Assembly (NCBI GenBank): GCA_964639205.1
Contig: CAZXCG010000004.1
Location: forward strand, 1 to 64,000
Source: CAZXCG01 sp964639205
GTDB lineage: Bacteria > Bacillota > Clostridia > Oscillospirales > Acutalibacteraceae
Direction of reading: 5' to 3'
DNA: 64,000 nucleotides
This document shows positions 52,858-62,699 of this stretch, piece by piece. Each line of letters starts with the position of its first letter. Position 1 is the first letter of the stretch. Both the position numbers and the translations under genes were made by a program. The notes beneath the pieces are model-generated. The model was given only the letters and a program-made list of their open reading frames with translations. It had not been told where the DNA came from and did no database searches.

Positions 52858-54702
52858 ATGCATTGTACAACAGAAATAGGCAAAAATTTATACTACATCG
52901 GCTCAAGCGACCGGCGTATTGCGCTGTTTGAAAACGTTTATCCGCTGCAAAACGGCGTTTCCTACAACTCCTATCTGCTGCGCGACGAAAAAACCGTTGT
53001 TTTTGATACTGTAGACAGCAGTATTTCCGGACTGTTTTTTGAAAATCTTGAATACGCTCTTGACGGAAGAGCGCTTGACTACATTATAGTTAACCATATG
53101 GAACCCGACCACAGCGCCACGCTCGGCGAGCTTATACTGCGTTATCCCGATGTAAAAATTATAGGCAACGCAAAAACCCTTGCTATGATAAAGCAGTTCT
53201 TCGGCTTTGACGTTGAAAGCCGCTTTACAACTGTTAAAGAAGGCGACACGCTTAACACCGGAAGCCGTGAACTGACTTTTGTTATGGCTCCGATGGTGCA
53301 TTGGCCCGAGGTAATGGTAACCTACGACGCCACCGAAAAAATCCTTTTTTCCGCCGACGCTTTCGGCACCTTCGGTGCGCTTTCCGGGAATATTTTTGCA
53401 GACGCTTACAATTTTGAAAGCGATATTTTACCCGAAGCACGCCGCTATTACACAAACATTGTCGGCAAATACGGATCTCAGGTTCAAGCGCTGCTGAAAA
53501 AAGCTTCTTCTCTGGAAATAAATATGATATGCCCTCTGCACGGTCCGGTGTGGAGGAGCAATATCTCCGATTTAATTGAAAAATACGTAAAGTGGAGTAC
53601 CTACGCCCCGGAGGAAGCCTCGGTAATGATTGCCTACGCCTCGATTTACGGCGGTACTCAGAACGCCGCCGAAATAATGGCGGCCGAGCTTGCACAGCGC
53701 GGCGTCAAAAACATAGCGGTATACGACGTTTCCGTAATGGATTCGTCATATATTGTTGCCGAAGCGTTCCGCTGCTCGCACCTGATTTTTGCCTCCTCCA
53801 CCTATAACGCCGGAATATTTGCCAAAATGGAAACCGCACTCCTCGATATTAAGGCTCATAATCTGCAAAACCGCACCGTCGCCTTTATTGAAAACGGCAC
53901 CTGGGCGCCAACCTCCGCCGGGCTGATGAAAAAAATTTTCGAGGGTATGAAAAACATAACCGTACTCGATAACACCGTTACAATTAAATCAACCGTTAAG
54001 GAACCTCAGCGAGCCGCAATTGCACAGCTTGCGGAAAGCGTAGCCGCCACCATGCCGAAAAGCGAAGCGGGTATACCGACCGAACAGAAAATCGACAACA
54101 ACGCGCTGTTTAAAATTTCATACGGTTTATTCGTTTTAAGCGTTAAAGACGGAAGCAAGGATAACGGCTGTATTATTAACACCGCCATTCAGGTTACCGA
54201 TTCGCCCAAACAGCTTTTAATTGCAGTTAACAAAGCAAATCTGACGCACGATATTCTCTTGAAAACAGGGGTTTGCAACCTTTCTGTTCTTTCCGAAGAG
54301 ACGCCGTTCAGGGTGTTTGAGCATTTCGGGTTCCAAAGCGGAAGAGAAGCCGACAAATTTACAGACGGCGAATTTACCGCGGTCACAGACAACGGTCTGC
54401 GCTTTGTGAAAGAGTATTCCAACGCGGTTATCAGCGGCAAGGTGACTGCAACCCAGAATTTAAGTACACATACCCTGTTTACTATAGAGGTTACCGAGGC
54501 CAGGGTTCTTTCATCCGTTCCTTCGGTCACCTACACCTATTATCTCAAGCACATTAAGCCGAAGCCGCAGGCGATTGACGGCAACAAAAAAGGCTGGGTG
54601 TGTAAAATATGCGGCTATGTTTATGAAGGAGAAAATCTGCCTGCCGATTTCATCTGTCCGCTTTGCAAGCACGGCATTGATGATTTTGAGCCGCTTAAAT
54701 AA
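52858..54702 (+). CDS. Multidomain flavodiiron protein (oxygen/NO reductase)
   Basis: 614-residue enzyme reducing O2 (or NO) with electrons from rubredoxin. Domains: metallo-beta-lactamase-like diiron domain (1-250; HMEPDH at 80-85 and CPLHGPVW), FMN flavodoxin domain (about 255-395; IYGGTQNAAE), flavin-reductase-like domain (about 415-560), and a C-terminal short-spaced rubredoxin (CKICGY, 14 residues on, CPLC). The last module resembles the rubredoxin of rubrerythrin rather than classical rubredoxin. It is preceded by a PerR-like box. It probably protects this anaerobe from oxygen. Confidence 0.92.
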   Translation: MHCTTEIGKNLYYIGSSDRRIALFENVYPLQNGVSYNSYLLRDEKTVVFDTVDSSISGLFFENLEYALDGRALDYIIVNHMEPDHSATLGELILRYPDVKIIGNAKTLAMIKQFFGFDVESRFTTVKEGDTLNTGSRELTFVMAPMVHWPEVMVTYDATEKILFSADAFGTFGALSGNIFADAYNFESDILPEARRYYTNIVGKYGSQVQALLKKASSLEINMICPLHGPVWRSNISDLIEKYVKWSTYAPEEASVMIAYASIYGGTQNAAEIMAAELAQRGVKNIAVYDVSVMDSSYIVAEAFRCSHLIFASSTYNAGIFAKMETALLDIKAHNLQNRTVAFIENGTWAPTSAGLMKKIFEGMKNITVLDNTVTIKSTVKEPQRAAIAQLAESVAATMPKSEAGIPTEQKIDNNALFKISYGLFVLSVKDGSKDNGCIINTAIQVTDSPKQLLIAVNKANLTHDILLKTGVCNLSVLSEETPFRVFEHFGFQSGREADKFTDGEFTAVTDNGLRFVKEYSNAVISGKVTATQNLSTHTLFTIEVTEARVLSSVPSVTYTYYLKHIKPKPQAIDGNKKGWVCKICGYVYEGENLPADFICPLCKHGIDDFEPLK

Positions 54703-54722
54703 AAAAGCAAAGCTTACGCAGC

Positions 54723-54761
54723 AAACCGCCGAGGGATCTACTCCCCCGGCGGTTTTATTTT
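54723..54761 (+). terminator. Terminator of the flavodiiron gene
   Basis: AACCGCCG pairs with CGGCGGTT (inner GGG/CCC pairing adds stability), followed by TTATTTT. It begins 20 bp after the stop. Confidence 0.8.
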
Positions 54762-54818
54762 ACAAATGCCGACTGTGGCAGAATCGGCTATGCGTCCGTT
54801 GCAGTGCAGGGCGCCGCA

Positions 54819-55637
54819 TCAAAAATCATTTAAGCACATTTTTTCAACCGCAAGCGCCAGTCCGTCGTTGTCGTTTGACTCGGCTATTATTCTTGCGGCC
54901 TGCTTAGCGTTAAACGAGCCGTTTGACATTGCAATGCCCATTCCGGCGTATTTTATCATGGAAACATCGTTGTCGTTATCTCCAAACGCCATACACTCGC
55001 TGTCAGCAACGGAAAGCTTTTCCGCCAAAAAGGCAAGCGCCGCACCTTTGCTGACGTCGGGAGAAACAATTTCAAGCAAAAAGGGCTCGGAGCAAAAGCA
55101 AGAAAGTCTCCCGTAAAAGCGTTCACGCAATGCAAGCCCGACGCGCGAAATTACCTCCGGCGCGCCGGAGAGCAGGCATTTGTTGATCGGAAAATTGACA
55201 TATTCAGACAGGTTTTCCCCTACATATTTACAGGGAAGTCCCAAAATTTTAGAATTATTTACGGTATACGCGGTAAGACGGTTGGCGGCTATAATCGTAT
55301 CGCCCTCGTAGCCGGAAATACCAACGTCTTCCCCCTTTATCAATTCGCAGATTTCCGGAAGATATTCAGCGGGAAACCGCTTTTCAAGCAAAGGCTTTTC
55401 CGGCTGAGCCGCGCTGACGATTTTCGCCCCGTTAAAAGACATAATGTATCCGCCGAATTTTTCGAGCATAAGCCGCTCGGAAAAAGCTTTTACGGCACAT
55501 TCCGGGCGACCTGTAGCTATCACAAGCTTTACTCCGCGCTGCTGTACCGCAATCAGGGCTCTTTGGGTTCGTTCGGTAATTTCCTTTTTTGAATTTAAAA
55601 GGGTTCCGTCTATATCCGTGGCAATCAGCCGAAACAT
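54819..55637 (-). CDS. Cof-type HAD hydrolase (IIB subfamily)
   Basis: 272-residue sugar-phosphatase-like HAD protein: DIDGTLLNSKKEIT (motif I), ATGRPE (motif II), and FGDNDNDVSMIKYAGMGIAM (motif IV). The large C2 cap places it in the Cof/YidA group. The substrate is unknown. It ends a gltX-glnS-reductase operon. Confidence 0.88.
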   Translation of the reverse strand: MFRLIATDIDGTLLNSKKEITERTQRALIAVQQRGVKLVIATGRPECAVKAFSERLMLEKFGGYIMSFNGAKIVSAAQPEKPLLEKRFPAEYLPEICELIKGEDVGISGYEGDTIIAANRLTAYTVNNSKILGLPCKYVGENLSEYVNFPINKCLLSGAPEVISRVGLALRERFYGRLSCFCSEPFLLEIVSPDVSKGAALAFLAEKLSVADSECMAFGDNDNDVSMIKYAGMGIAMSNGSFNAKQAARIIAESNDNDGLALAVEKMCLNDF

Positions 55638-55650
55638 TATATCACCTCAG

Positions 55651-56385
55651 TCAAATATACATTCCGCCGTTCACGCCGAGTATCTGACCGGTGATAAACG
55701 CCGCGCGTTCACTCGCAAGGAAAACAGCCGCGTCGGAAATTTCCTTTGGAGAACCCAGCCTGCCGAGAGGAGTTTCGTCGCAAATTGCCTGTATTTCTTC
55801 TTCGTTAAAGCCTGATAGCATTTCGGAAGATACCGCGCCCGGAGCAATGCAGTTTACGCGGATTCCCGAGGGGGCGACCTCCTTGGCCAAAGCCTTTGTC
55901 AGCCCTATTACCCCCGCCTTAGCCGCGCTGTAATGCACCTCGCACGACGCTCCGGTCTGACCCCAGACGGAGCTTATGTTTATAATCACTCCTCTGTGCC
56001 GCGGAAGCATATTTTTGAGCGTTTCCCTTGAAGTGTAAAATACGCCGTCAAGATTTACTCCCCGCATAGTCTGCCATTCCGTGTCGGTAATTTCGGTAAA
56101 AAGACTTTGCCGGGCTATTCCCGCATTATTTACAAGCACGTCAATATGACCGAACTCGTCTTCAACTCTGCTGACCATGGAGCGCACCTGCTCAGGGTCG
56201 GACACATCGGCCTGCAGCGCAAACGCCGCAATACGGTAGCTGTCAGAGAGTACCCTTGCAAGGTTTTCGGTTTTTTCGCGGCTTTTATTAAAATTAAGCG
56301 CGAGGGCGCAGCCGCTTTGAGCAAAGCCCACGGCGAGCGCTGTGCCGATTGCTCCTCCCGCGCCGGTTATCAGTACCGTTTTCAT
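55651..56385 (-). CDS. SDR reductase, probable EF-P 5-aminopentanone reductase (YmfI-like)
   Basis: 244-residue short-chain dehydrogenase. Nucleotide motif TGAGGAIG, NNAG, and catalytic Ser-Tyr-Lys in SSVWGQTGASCEVHYSAAKAG. That block, with WGxTGASCEV, matches B. subtilis YmfI, which reduces 5-aminopentanone on elongation factor P, better than it matches FabG. It overlaps glnS by 4 nt. FabG function cannot be excluded. Confidence 0.75.
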   Translation of the reverse strand: MKTVLITGAGGAIGTALAVGFAQSGCALALNFNKSREKTENLARVLSDSYRIAAFALQADVSDPEQVRSMVSRVEDEFGHIDVLVNNAGIARQSLFTEITDTEWQTMRGVNLDGVFYTSRETLKNMLPRHRGVIINISSVWGQTGASCEVHYSAAKAGVIGLTKALAKEVAPSGIRVNCIAPGAVSSEMLSGFNEEEIQAICDETPLGRLGSPKEISDAAVFLASERAAFITGQILGVNGGMYI

Positions 56386-58076
56386 TGCTTCTTTTTAAAG
56401 CCGTCCTTAAGCGACACGCTGCGGTTAAAAACGGGCTTTTCGGGCGTGCTGTCTTTACTGTCAAGGCAGAAATAGCCTGTACGCATAAACTGGAAGCTCT
56501 CGCCCGTTTCGGCGTTTTTGAGCGAGGTTTCCGCTTTGCAGTTTTTAAGGACTTTAAGCGAATCCGGGTTTATATATTCAAGGAAGTCGCGCTCTCCGCT
56601 CTCGGGATCCGGAACTGTAAAAAGATTGTCGTAAAGTCTCACCTCAACGTCAATACAGTTTTTTGCGTCAACCCAGTGAACTGTGCCGCGCACCTTCCGA
56701 CCGTCCGGCGTACTGCCGCCGCGCGTCTCGGGGTCATATACTGCGTAAACCTCGGTTACGGTGCCGTTTTCGTCCTTTTTGCAGCCGGTGCATTTTACAA
56801 TATATGTGGACTTGAGGCGCACCTCGTTACCGGGATAAAGACGCTGATAGCCCTTTATCGGTTCTTCCGTAAAGTCCTCGGCTTCTATCCAGCTTTCGCG
56901 CGAAAAGGTTATCGTCCGTTTACCGTCCTCGGGGCGGTTAGGATTATTTTCAACCTCAAAGCACTCGCTTTTATCCTCCGGATAGTTCGTAATAATGAGC
57001 TTAATCGGGTGGATAACCGTCATTACACGCTTTGCGTTTTCGTTTAAATCCTCGCGCAGACAATGCTCCAAAAATCCGTATTCAACAGTGGAGTTTACCT
57101 TTGAAACGCCTATACGGTCAATAAAGCTGCGAACCGCGCGTGCAGTGTAGCCCCGGCGGCGAAGACCGCAGAGAGTGGGCATCCGCGGGTCATCCCAGCC
57201 GCTTACATAACCGTTTTCAACAAGCGTTCTGAGCTTTCTTTTGCTCATTACGGTGTTGTTAATGCCCAACCTTGCAAACTCAATCTGTCTCGGCTTTGCG
57301 GGAAGGGTAACATTATTTATTACCCAATCGTAAAGCGGGCGGTGATCCTCAAATTCAAGAGAGCACAGACTGTGGGTTATGCCTTCAAGCGCGTCCTCAA
57401 TCGGATGGGCAAAATCATACATCGGATAAACGCACCATTTATCGCCGGTACGGTGATGATGGGTACGGTTTATGCGGTAGATAACCGGATCGCGCATATT
57501 GAAATTGCCTGAAGCGAGGTCGATTTTTGCCCTGAGTGTCATTTTGCCATCCTCAAATTCTCCGTTTCTCATACGCCTGAACAGATCGAGACTTTCTTCA
57601 ACAGGTCTGTCGCGGTAGGGGCTTTCAGCCGGGGTGTTCAAATCTCCGCGGTACTGCCGCATCTGCGCCGCGTCAAGCTCGCAAACATACGCCAGCCCCT
57701 TCCGAATAAGCTCAACGGCAAAGCCGTACATACTTTCAAAATAATCTGAGGCATAGTAAAATCTGTCGTCCCAGTCAAAGCCGAGCCAGTGAATATCCTC
57801 CTTTATTGCATCGACATATTCAACGTCTTCTTTTGTGGGGTTGGTGTCGTCCATGCGCAAATTACATATACCGCCGAATTTTTCGGCGGCGCCGAAGTCG
57901 ATACATATTGCCTTTGCATGTCCGATATGCAGATAGCCGTTCGGCTCGGGCGGAAAACGCGTGTGAACCCTCTTACCCTCGTATCTGCCTCCTTCGGCTA
58001 TGTCCTGTGATATAAGCTCAAAAATAAAATTACCCGTTATTTCTTCGGGAGAAGCACTTTTAATTTCATCGCTCAT
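56382..58076 (-). CDS. glnS: Glutaminyl-tRNA synthetase
   Basis: 564-residue class I synthetase. HIGH at 50-53 in PPEPNGYLHIGHAK, MSKRKL as KMSKS, and GlnRS-specific blocks such as RMDDTNPTKED and HPIEDALEGITHSL. The two C-terminal beta-barrel anticodon domains are present. Many Firmicutes lack GlnRS and make Gln-tRNA through GatCAB, so its presence next to gltX is notable. 12 bp after gltX. Confidence 0.95.
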   Translation of the reverse strand: MSDEIKSASPEEITGNFIFELISQDIAEGGRYEGKRVHTRFPPEPNGYLHIGHAKAICIDFGAAEKFGGICNLRMDDTNPTKEDVEYVDAIKEDIHWLGFDWDDRFYYASDYFESMYGFAVELIRKGLAYVCELDAAQMRQYRGDLNTPAESPYRDRPVEESLDLFRRMRNGEFEDGKMTLRAKIDLASGNFNMRDPVIYRINRTHHHRTGDKWCVYPMYDFAHPIEDALEGITHSLCSLEFEDHRPLYDWVINNVTLPAKPRQIEFARLGINNTVMSKRKLRTLVENGYVSGWDDPRMPTLCGLRRRGYTARAVRSFIDRIGVSKVNSTVEYGFLEHCLREDLNENAKRVMTVIHPIKLIITNYPEDKSECFEVENNPNRPEDGKRTITFSRESWIEAEDFTEEPIKGYQRLYPGNEVRLKSTYIVKCTGCKKDENGTVTEVYAVYDPETRGGSTPDGRKVRGTVHWVDAKNCIDVEVRLYDNLFTVPDPESGERDFLEYINPDSLKVLKNCKAETSLKNAETGESFQFMRTGYFCLDSKDSTPEKPVFNRSVSLKDGFKKKQ

Positions 58077-58088
58077 TTTATCTGCTCC

Positions 58089-59534
58089 TTACGCTAATTT
58101 TTGAAGTCCGGTTTTCATTCTGCGAAGAGATTCTTCCCTTCCCAGGATGTCCAAAATTTCTACCGCGCCGCCCGGGGTAACTGCCTTTCCCGCTACAGAA
58201 ACGCGCGCGGGCCACATAACCGTGCCGTTTTTAACGCCAAGCTCGCCCGCAAGGGATATAAGCGCGTCATGCAGAGCCTCCGCCGTCCAATGAGGCAGGG
58301 CGCTGAGCCTTTCATATACGGCGCTGAGCATTGCAGGCGCGTTTTCCGGATTGGTCTTGCTTTTTTTGTTGTAAAAAAGCTCCTTCTCATAACAGGGGAG
58401 CCGCACAAAAAAATCAACCATTTCCGGAATCTGTGTAAGCACGGTGACCCTTTGGTGAAGGATTGCGGCAAGCTTCTGCCAGTCAAGCTCTTTTTCACCG
58501 AAAACAGAGCGGAAGTACGGCATTGCTTTTTCCGTGAATTTTTCAAGCGGCATATTTCGGATATATTCCCCGTTAAGCCATGTGAGCTTATCATAATCAA
58601 AAACCGCCGGAGATTTGCTTATGCCCGATATATCGAAAGCCTGCTCCAATTCGCTCAGGGTGAAAATTTCCCGATTATCCTTGGGGCACCAGCCGAGCAG
58701 GGCAATATAATTAATTATTGCCTCCGGCAGATAGCCGTTCCGAACCAAATCCTCAAAGCTGACGGCTCCGTGACGCTTTGAAAGCTTTGAAACCGAGCCG
58801 TCTTCGTTTTTGCCCATAATAAGCGGCAGATGAACATAGGTCGGAACCTCCCAGCCGAAAGCCCGGTACAAAAGATTATATTTGGGCGTTGAGCTTAAAT
58901 ACTCGCATCCGCGCACCACATGAGTTATTCCCATAGTGTGGTCGTCTATAACATTTGCAAAATTATACGTGGGATAGCCGTCGCTTTTAATAAGTATTTG
59001 ATCCTGAAGCTCGGAATTATCAACTGTAATTTCACCGAAAACGGCGTCGGTAAATGAAGTAGTGCCGTCAATTGGCATTTTTTGGCGGATTACATAAGGC
59101 GTTTTTTCTTTCAGCAGGCGGTCTGTCTCCTCCTGCGGCAGATCGCGGCAGCGACGGTCATAGCCCCCGCCGACATTATCCTCCTGAAGCTTTTCAAGGC
59201 GCTCCCTTGTACAAAAGCAGCGGTATGCCTTGCCCTCGCGTATAAGCTGTTCCGCATAAGGCAAATACATATCCTTTCTTTCGCTCTGAATGTACGGACC
59301 GTATTCGCCGCCTATATCCGGACCTTCGTCGTACTTGAGCCCGGCAATCTTCATGGTTTTATATATAATATCAACGGCGCCGTCTACCATGCGTTCACGG
59401 TCGGTGTCCTCTATTCTGAGCACAAATGCGCCGCCCTGTGATTTTGCAATGAGGTATTCATAAAGCGCCGTTCTCAGGTTGCCGACATGCATAAATCCTG
59501 TGGGACTTGGCGCGTATCTTGTACGAATTTTCAT
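58089..59534 (-). CDS. gltX: Glutamyl-tRNA synthetase
   Basis: 481-residue class I synthetase: HVGN (16-19) in PSPTGFMHVGNLRTALYEYL, KLSKRHG as KMSKS, and a bacterial C-terminal helical anticodon domain. GGAG 8 nt upstream gives the start at 59534. The leader just beyond is replaced by repeat copy G. First gene of the operon gltX-glnS-ymfI-HAD. Confidence 0.95.
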   Translation of the reverse strand: MKIRTRYAPSPTGFMHVGNLRTALYEYLIAKSQGGAFVLRIEDTDRERMVDGAVDIIYKTMKIAGLKYDEGPDIGGEYGPYIQSERKDMYLPYAEQLIREGKAYRCFCTRERLEKLQEDNVGGGYDRRCRDLPQEETDRLLKEKTPYVIRQKMPIDGTTSFTDAVFGEITVDNSELQDQILIKSDGYPTYNFANVIDDHTMGITHVVRGCEYLSSTPKYNLLYRAFGWEVPTYVHLPLIMGKNEDGSVSKLSKRHGAVSFEDLVRNGYLPEAIINYIALLGWCPKDNREIFTLSELEQAFDISGISKSPAVFDYDKLTWLNGEYIRNMPLEKFTEKAMPYFRSVFGEKELDWQKLAAILHQRVTVLTQIPEMVDFFVRLPCYEKELFYNKKSKTNPENAPAMLSAVYERLSALPHWTAEALHDALISLAGELGVKNGTVMWPARVSVAGKAVTPGGAVEILDILGREESLRRMKTGLQKLA

Positions 59535-59547
59535 TTATACAACTCCA

Positions 59548-59689
59548 TTCAATAAGGGGCTTTGCCCCGTCATTCAACGCGGCAAAGGGCAGCGTTGGCT
59601 GCCTGAGGAATCAACGAGGGACTTACCCCCATTGATTCCGAAAATGGAACCCGCCGCCTTAGAGGCGGGGGACATCTTTGCCTAAGTCA
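59548..59689 (+). repeat. Dispersed structured repeat, copy G
   Basis: 142-bp near-consensus copy, TTCAATAAGGGGCTTTGCCCC to CTTTGCCTAAGTCA. Hairpins as in the family; CCGCCTTAGAGGCGG is perfect. It lies between the gltX ribosome site (2 bp beyond the left end) and the stop codon of the PspC remnant at the right end. Confidence 0.92.
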
Positions 59690-59770
59690 TTAAAATATTC
59701 CGCCCGCAATGCTTCCGCATACTTCGGCTATTATTTTGCCCCGGTCTGTTTTGTACAGTTTCTTCTTCAA
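59690..59770 (-). pseudogene. Truncated PspC-domain gene remnant
   Basis: A 26-codon frame (TTG start, GGGAG about 10 nt upstream) encodes KKKLYKTDRGKIIAEVCGSI and a few more residues, then stops. This is the start of a PspC domain (typically KKLYRSxxDRxIAGVCGGIA), which normally continues with a membrane helix. The frame ends exactly where repeat copy G begins, and no PspC remainder is seen beyond the repeat. I infer a deletion or insertion-associated truncation. Confidence 0.55.
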
Positions 59771-59828
59771 TTCCGAAAGGCTCCCGCATAATTACCCGTT
59801 CGCAGGCACAACGCTTTTTATCGGTTGT
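59771..59828. other. Spacer between secA and the PspC remnant
   Basis: 58 bp containing the probable ribosome site of the PspC remnant. No obvious terminator follows secA. Confidence 0.4.
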
Positions 59829-62699
59829 TTATTTACCGCAGCAATTTTTATATTTTTTCCCGCTCCCGCAAGGGCAGGGGTCGTTTCTGCCTATTTTTTT
59901 GCCCTTAACCACGGTTCGGTTTCGGCTGTCGGTTCCGTCGCCCGATGTGGCGGTGGGCTGCGCAACCTGCTCGCGTTTTAGCGAGATCTGCACTGCCGAC
60001 GGCTGCGTTTGTCGCTCTTTATTCTGCCCCAGCATTACCTGATGCGCGGCGGCAGCCTGTTTTTGCATTTCAATACGCTTTTTTTCAATTTCCTCGCGCC
60101 GGCGCTGTATTTCAATCACTCGGCGCGGCGCAACCAGCATAAGCTTTGCGGTATCCTCCTGAATGTTTGCAATCATTTCGTCAAACATATCAAATCCCTG
60201 AACGCGGTACTCGACAACCGGATCCTTCTGACCGTATGCCTGTAGGCGGATGCCCTGCTTGAGCTGCTCCATATTATCAATATGCTCCATCCAGTGAGTG
60301 TCTACGCTTTTAAGCAGATATACCCTTTCCATTTCGCGGATGGTTTCTTCCGGGAGGAGCTTTTCGTTTTCCTTGTAGGTATCCATAGCGGCGGATATTA
60401 TTTTATTTGCAATATCCTCCCTGCTTATTTTATCAAGCTCGGAAGCGTCAAAGTGCAGGTCGTTTAAATCCATAATATTCCAGCTGCAGAAAAACTCCCG
60501 CAAAGCGTTGAGATTCCACTCTTCTTTAGGCACGCTGTCAACACAGTAGAGAGCTACGGTGCCGCTGATTGTTTCACGTATCATTTTCAGCACGGTTTCG
60601 TGAATATCCTCCCCGTCAAGAACCTGATTACGCTGTGTATATATAATTTCTCTCTGCCGGTTCATAACATCGTCGTACTGAAGCACGTTTTTACGTATTC
60701 CGAAATTGCGGCTCTCCACTTTTTCCTGCGAGCTTTCTATAATTCCGGAAAGCATTTTATTTTCGATAGGGGTATTGTCGTCAACATTAAGGCGCTCCAT
60801 CATAGCCTTCATCTTATCGCCGCCGAAGAGGCGCATCAAATCGTCTTCCGTGCTTAAATAGAAGCGGCTTTTCCCCTGATCGCCCTGACGTCCGGCACGG
60901 CCTCTGAGCTGATTGTCAATACGGCGGGAATCGTGGCGCTCCGTGCCTATAATAAACAGACCTCCGGCTTCACGTACTTTTTGCGCCTCATCCTTAATTT
61001 CTTCCTTATATTTTTCGTGAAGCTCGGCAAACCTCGCGCGCGCTTCCGTGATGCTTTCATCGTCGGTTTCCGCAAAGCCCGTTGCCTCGGCTATTAGCTC
61101 GTCGCTGTACTTGAGCTTGCGCATCTGTGTTTTTGCCATAAATTCCGCGTTGCCCCCGAGTATAATGTCGGTTCCGCGGCCCGCCATATTTGTGGCGATT
61201 GTAACCGCGCCGAGCTTGCCCGCCTGAGCGACGATTTCCGCCTCTTTTTCATGATTTTTGGCGTTAAGAACATTGTGGGCTATTCCGCGTCTTTTCAGCA
61301 TTTTGCTGAGCAGCTCGGACTTTTCTATCGAGATTGTTCCGACAAGAACCGGCTGGCCTTTTTCGTGGCACTCAACAATCTGGTCGATAACAGCGTTGAA
61401 TTTTCCGCTTTCGGTTTTAAATACAACGTCCGGCAAATCTTTTCTTATAAGAGGACGGTTAGTCGGAATTGCTATAACGTCCAGCTTATATATTTCGCGG
61501 AACTCTTCCTCCTCGGTAAGCGCAGTACCGGTCATACCGGAGAGCTTTTCGTACAGGCGGAAGTAATTTTGGAATGTAATTGTTGCGAGCGTTTTACTTT
61601 CGTTTTGAATTTTAACGCCCTCTTTTGCTTCAATAGCCTGATGAAGTCCCTCGTTGTAGCGCCTGCCGAACATTAAGCGCCCGGTAAACTCATCGACAAT
61701 TACAATCTCGCCGTCTTTAATTACATAGTCAATGTCTATCTTCATTACGCTGCGAGCCTTGATAGCCTGATTTATGTGGTGCTGCAAAGTAAGATTTTCC
61801 GGGTCGGTAAGATTTTCTACGCCGAAATGCTCCTCGGCCTTTTTAACGCCTATTTGAGTAAGCGTGGCGGTTTTTGCTTTTTCATCGACTACAACGTCTA
61901 TTTTGTTTTCGTTGTAGAACTCTTCCATATCCACCTTATTGTCAACTTCGCTGAAGCGGTGAACCTTGAGAGTTTTTGCAAACGAGTCGGCGCGCTGGTA
62001 AAGGTCGGTGGATTTATCGCCCTTACCGGAAATAATAAGCGGAGTACGCGCCTCATCTATAAGAATTGAGTCTACCTCGTCAACAATAGCAAAACAATGA
62101 CCTCGCTGTACCTTTTGCTCCTTATAAACAACCATATTGTCGCGCAAATAGTCGAAGCCAAGCTCATTGTTTGTGCCGTAAGTAATATCACAGCTATATG
62201 CCCTTTTTCTGGCTTCACTGTCCAAATCGTGAACTATGAGTCCGACGCTGAGACCTAAAAATCGGTAGAGCTTTCCCATCCACTCGGAATCGCGGCGGGC
62301 AAGATAATCATTCACCGTAACAATGTGAACGCCCTTGCCGGTCAGTCCGTTAAGATAAGCCGGCAGGGTTGCGACAAGGGTTTTGCCCTCGCCGGTTTTC
62401 ATTTCGGCAATTCTTCCCTGATGCAGAATGATACCGCCGATAATCTGAACCGGAAAATGGAACATACCGAGGACGCGCCGGGACGCTTCGCGGCAGACCG
62501 CGAAAGCCTCGGGAAGAATATCGTCGGTCGTTTCTCCGTTTGCAAGGCGCTGCCTGAAAATATCTGTCTGTGCTTTAAGCTCGGAGTCGGTCATATCTTT
62601 ATAGGTGCTTTCCAGCGACAGCACCTTATCTTTTACGGGTTCTACACGTTTAAGCTCTTTTTGACTGTAATCGCCGAAAATTTTTTTCAAAATTCCCAT
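59829..62699 (-). CDS. secA: Preprotein translocase ATPase SecA
   Basis: 956-residue motor of Sec secretion. Walker A MKTGEGKT at 100-107, [16 protein letters not shown] as DEAD-like motif, the helicase block [14 protein letters not shown] and [11 protein letters not shown]. The C-terminal SEC-C zinc motif [16 protein letters not shown] binds SecB or lipids. Its leader holds near-tandem GTATAAA units. Confidence 0.97.
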   Translation of the reverse strand: MGILKKIFGDYSQKELKRVEPVKDKVLSLESTYKDMTDSELKAQTDIFRQRLANGETTDDILPEAFAVCREASRRVLGMFHFPVQIIGGIILHQGRIAEMKTGEGKTLVATLPAYLNGLTGKGVHIVTVNDYLARRDSEWMGKLYRFLGLSVGLIVHDLDSEARKRAYSCDITYGTNNELGFDYLRDNMVVYKEQKVQRGHCFAIVDEVDSILIDEARTPLIISGKGDKSTDLYQRADSFAKTLKVHRFSEVDNKVDMEEFYNENKIDVVVDEKAKTATLTQIGVKKAEEHFGVENLTDPENLTLQHHINQAIKARSVMKIDIDYVIKDGEIVIVDEFTGRLMFGRRYNEGLHQAIEAKEGVKIQNESKTLATITFQNYFRLYEKLSGMTGTALTEEEEFREIYKLDVIAIPTNRPLIRKDLPDVVFKTESGKFNAVIDQIVECHEKGQPVLVGTISIEKSELLSKMLKRRGIAHNVLNAKNHEKEAEIVAQAGKLGAVTIATNMAGRGTDIILGGNAEFMAKTQMRKLKYSDELIAEATGFAETDDESITEARARFAELHEKYKEEIKDEAQKVREAGGLFIIGTERHDSRRIDNQLRGRAGRQGDQGKSRFYLSTEDDLMRLFGGDKMKAMMERLNVDDNTPIENKMLSGIIESSQEKVESRNFGIRKNVLQYDDVMNRQREIIYTQRNQVLDGEDIHETVLKMIRETISGTVALYCVDSVPKEEWNLNALREFFCSWNIMDLNDLHFDASELDKISREDIANKIISAAMDTYKENEKLLPEETIREMERVYLLKSVDTHWMEHIDNMEQLKQGIRLQAYGQKDPVVEYRVQGFDMFDEMIANIQEDTAKLMLVAPRRVIEIQRRREEIEKKRIEMQKQAAAAHQVMLGQNKERQTQPSAVQISLKREQVAQPTATSGDGTDSRNRTVVKGKKIGRNDPCPCGSGKKYKNCCGK

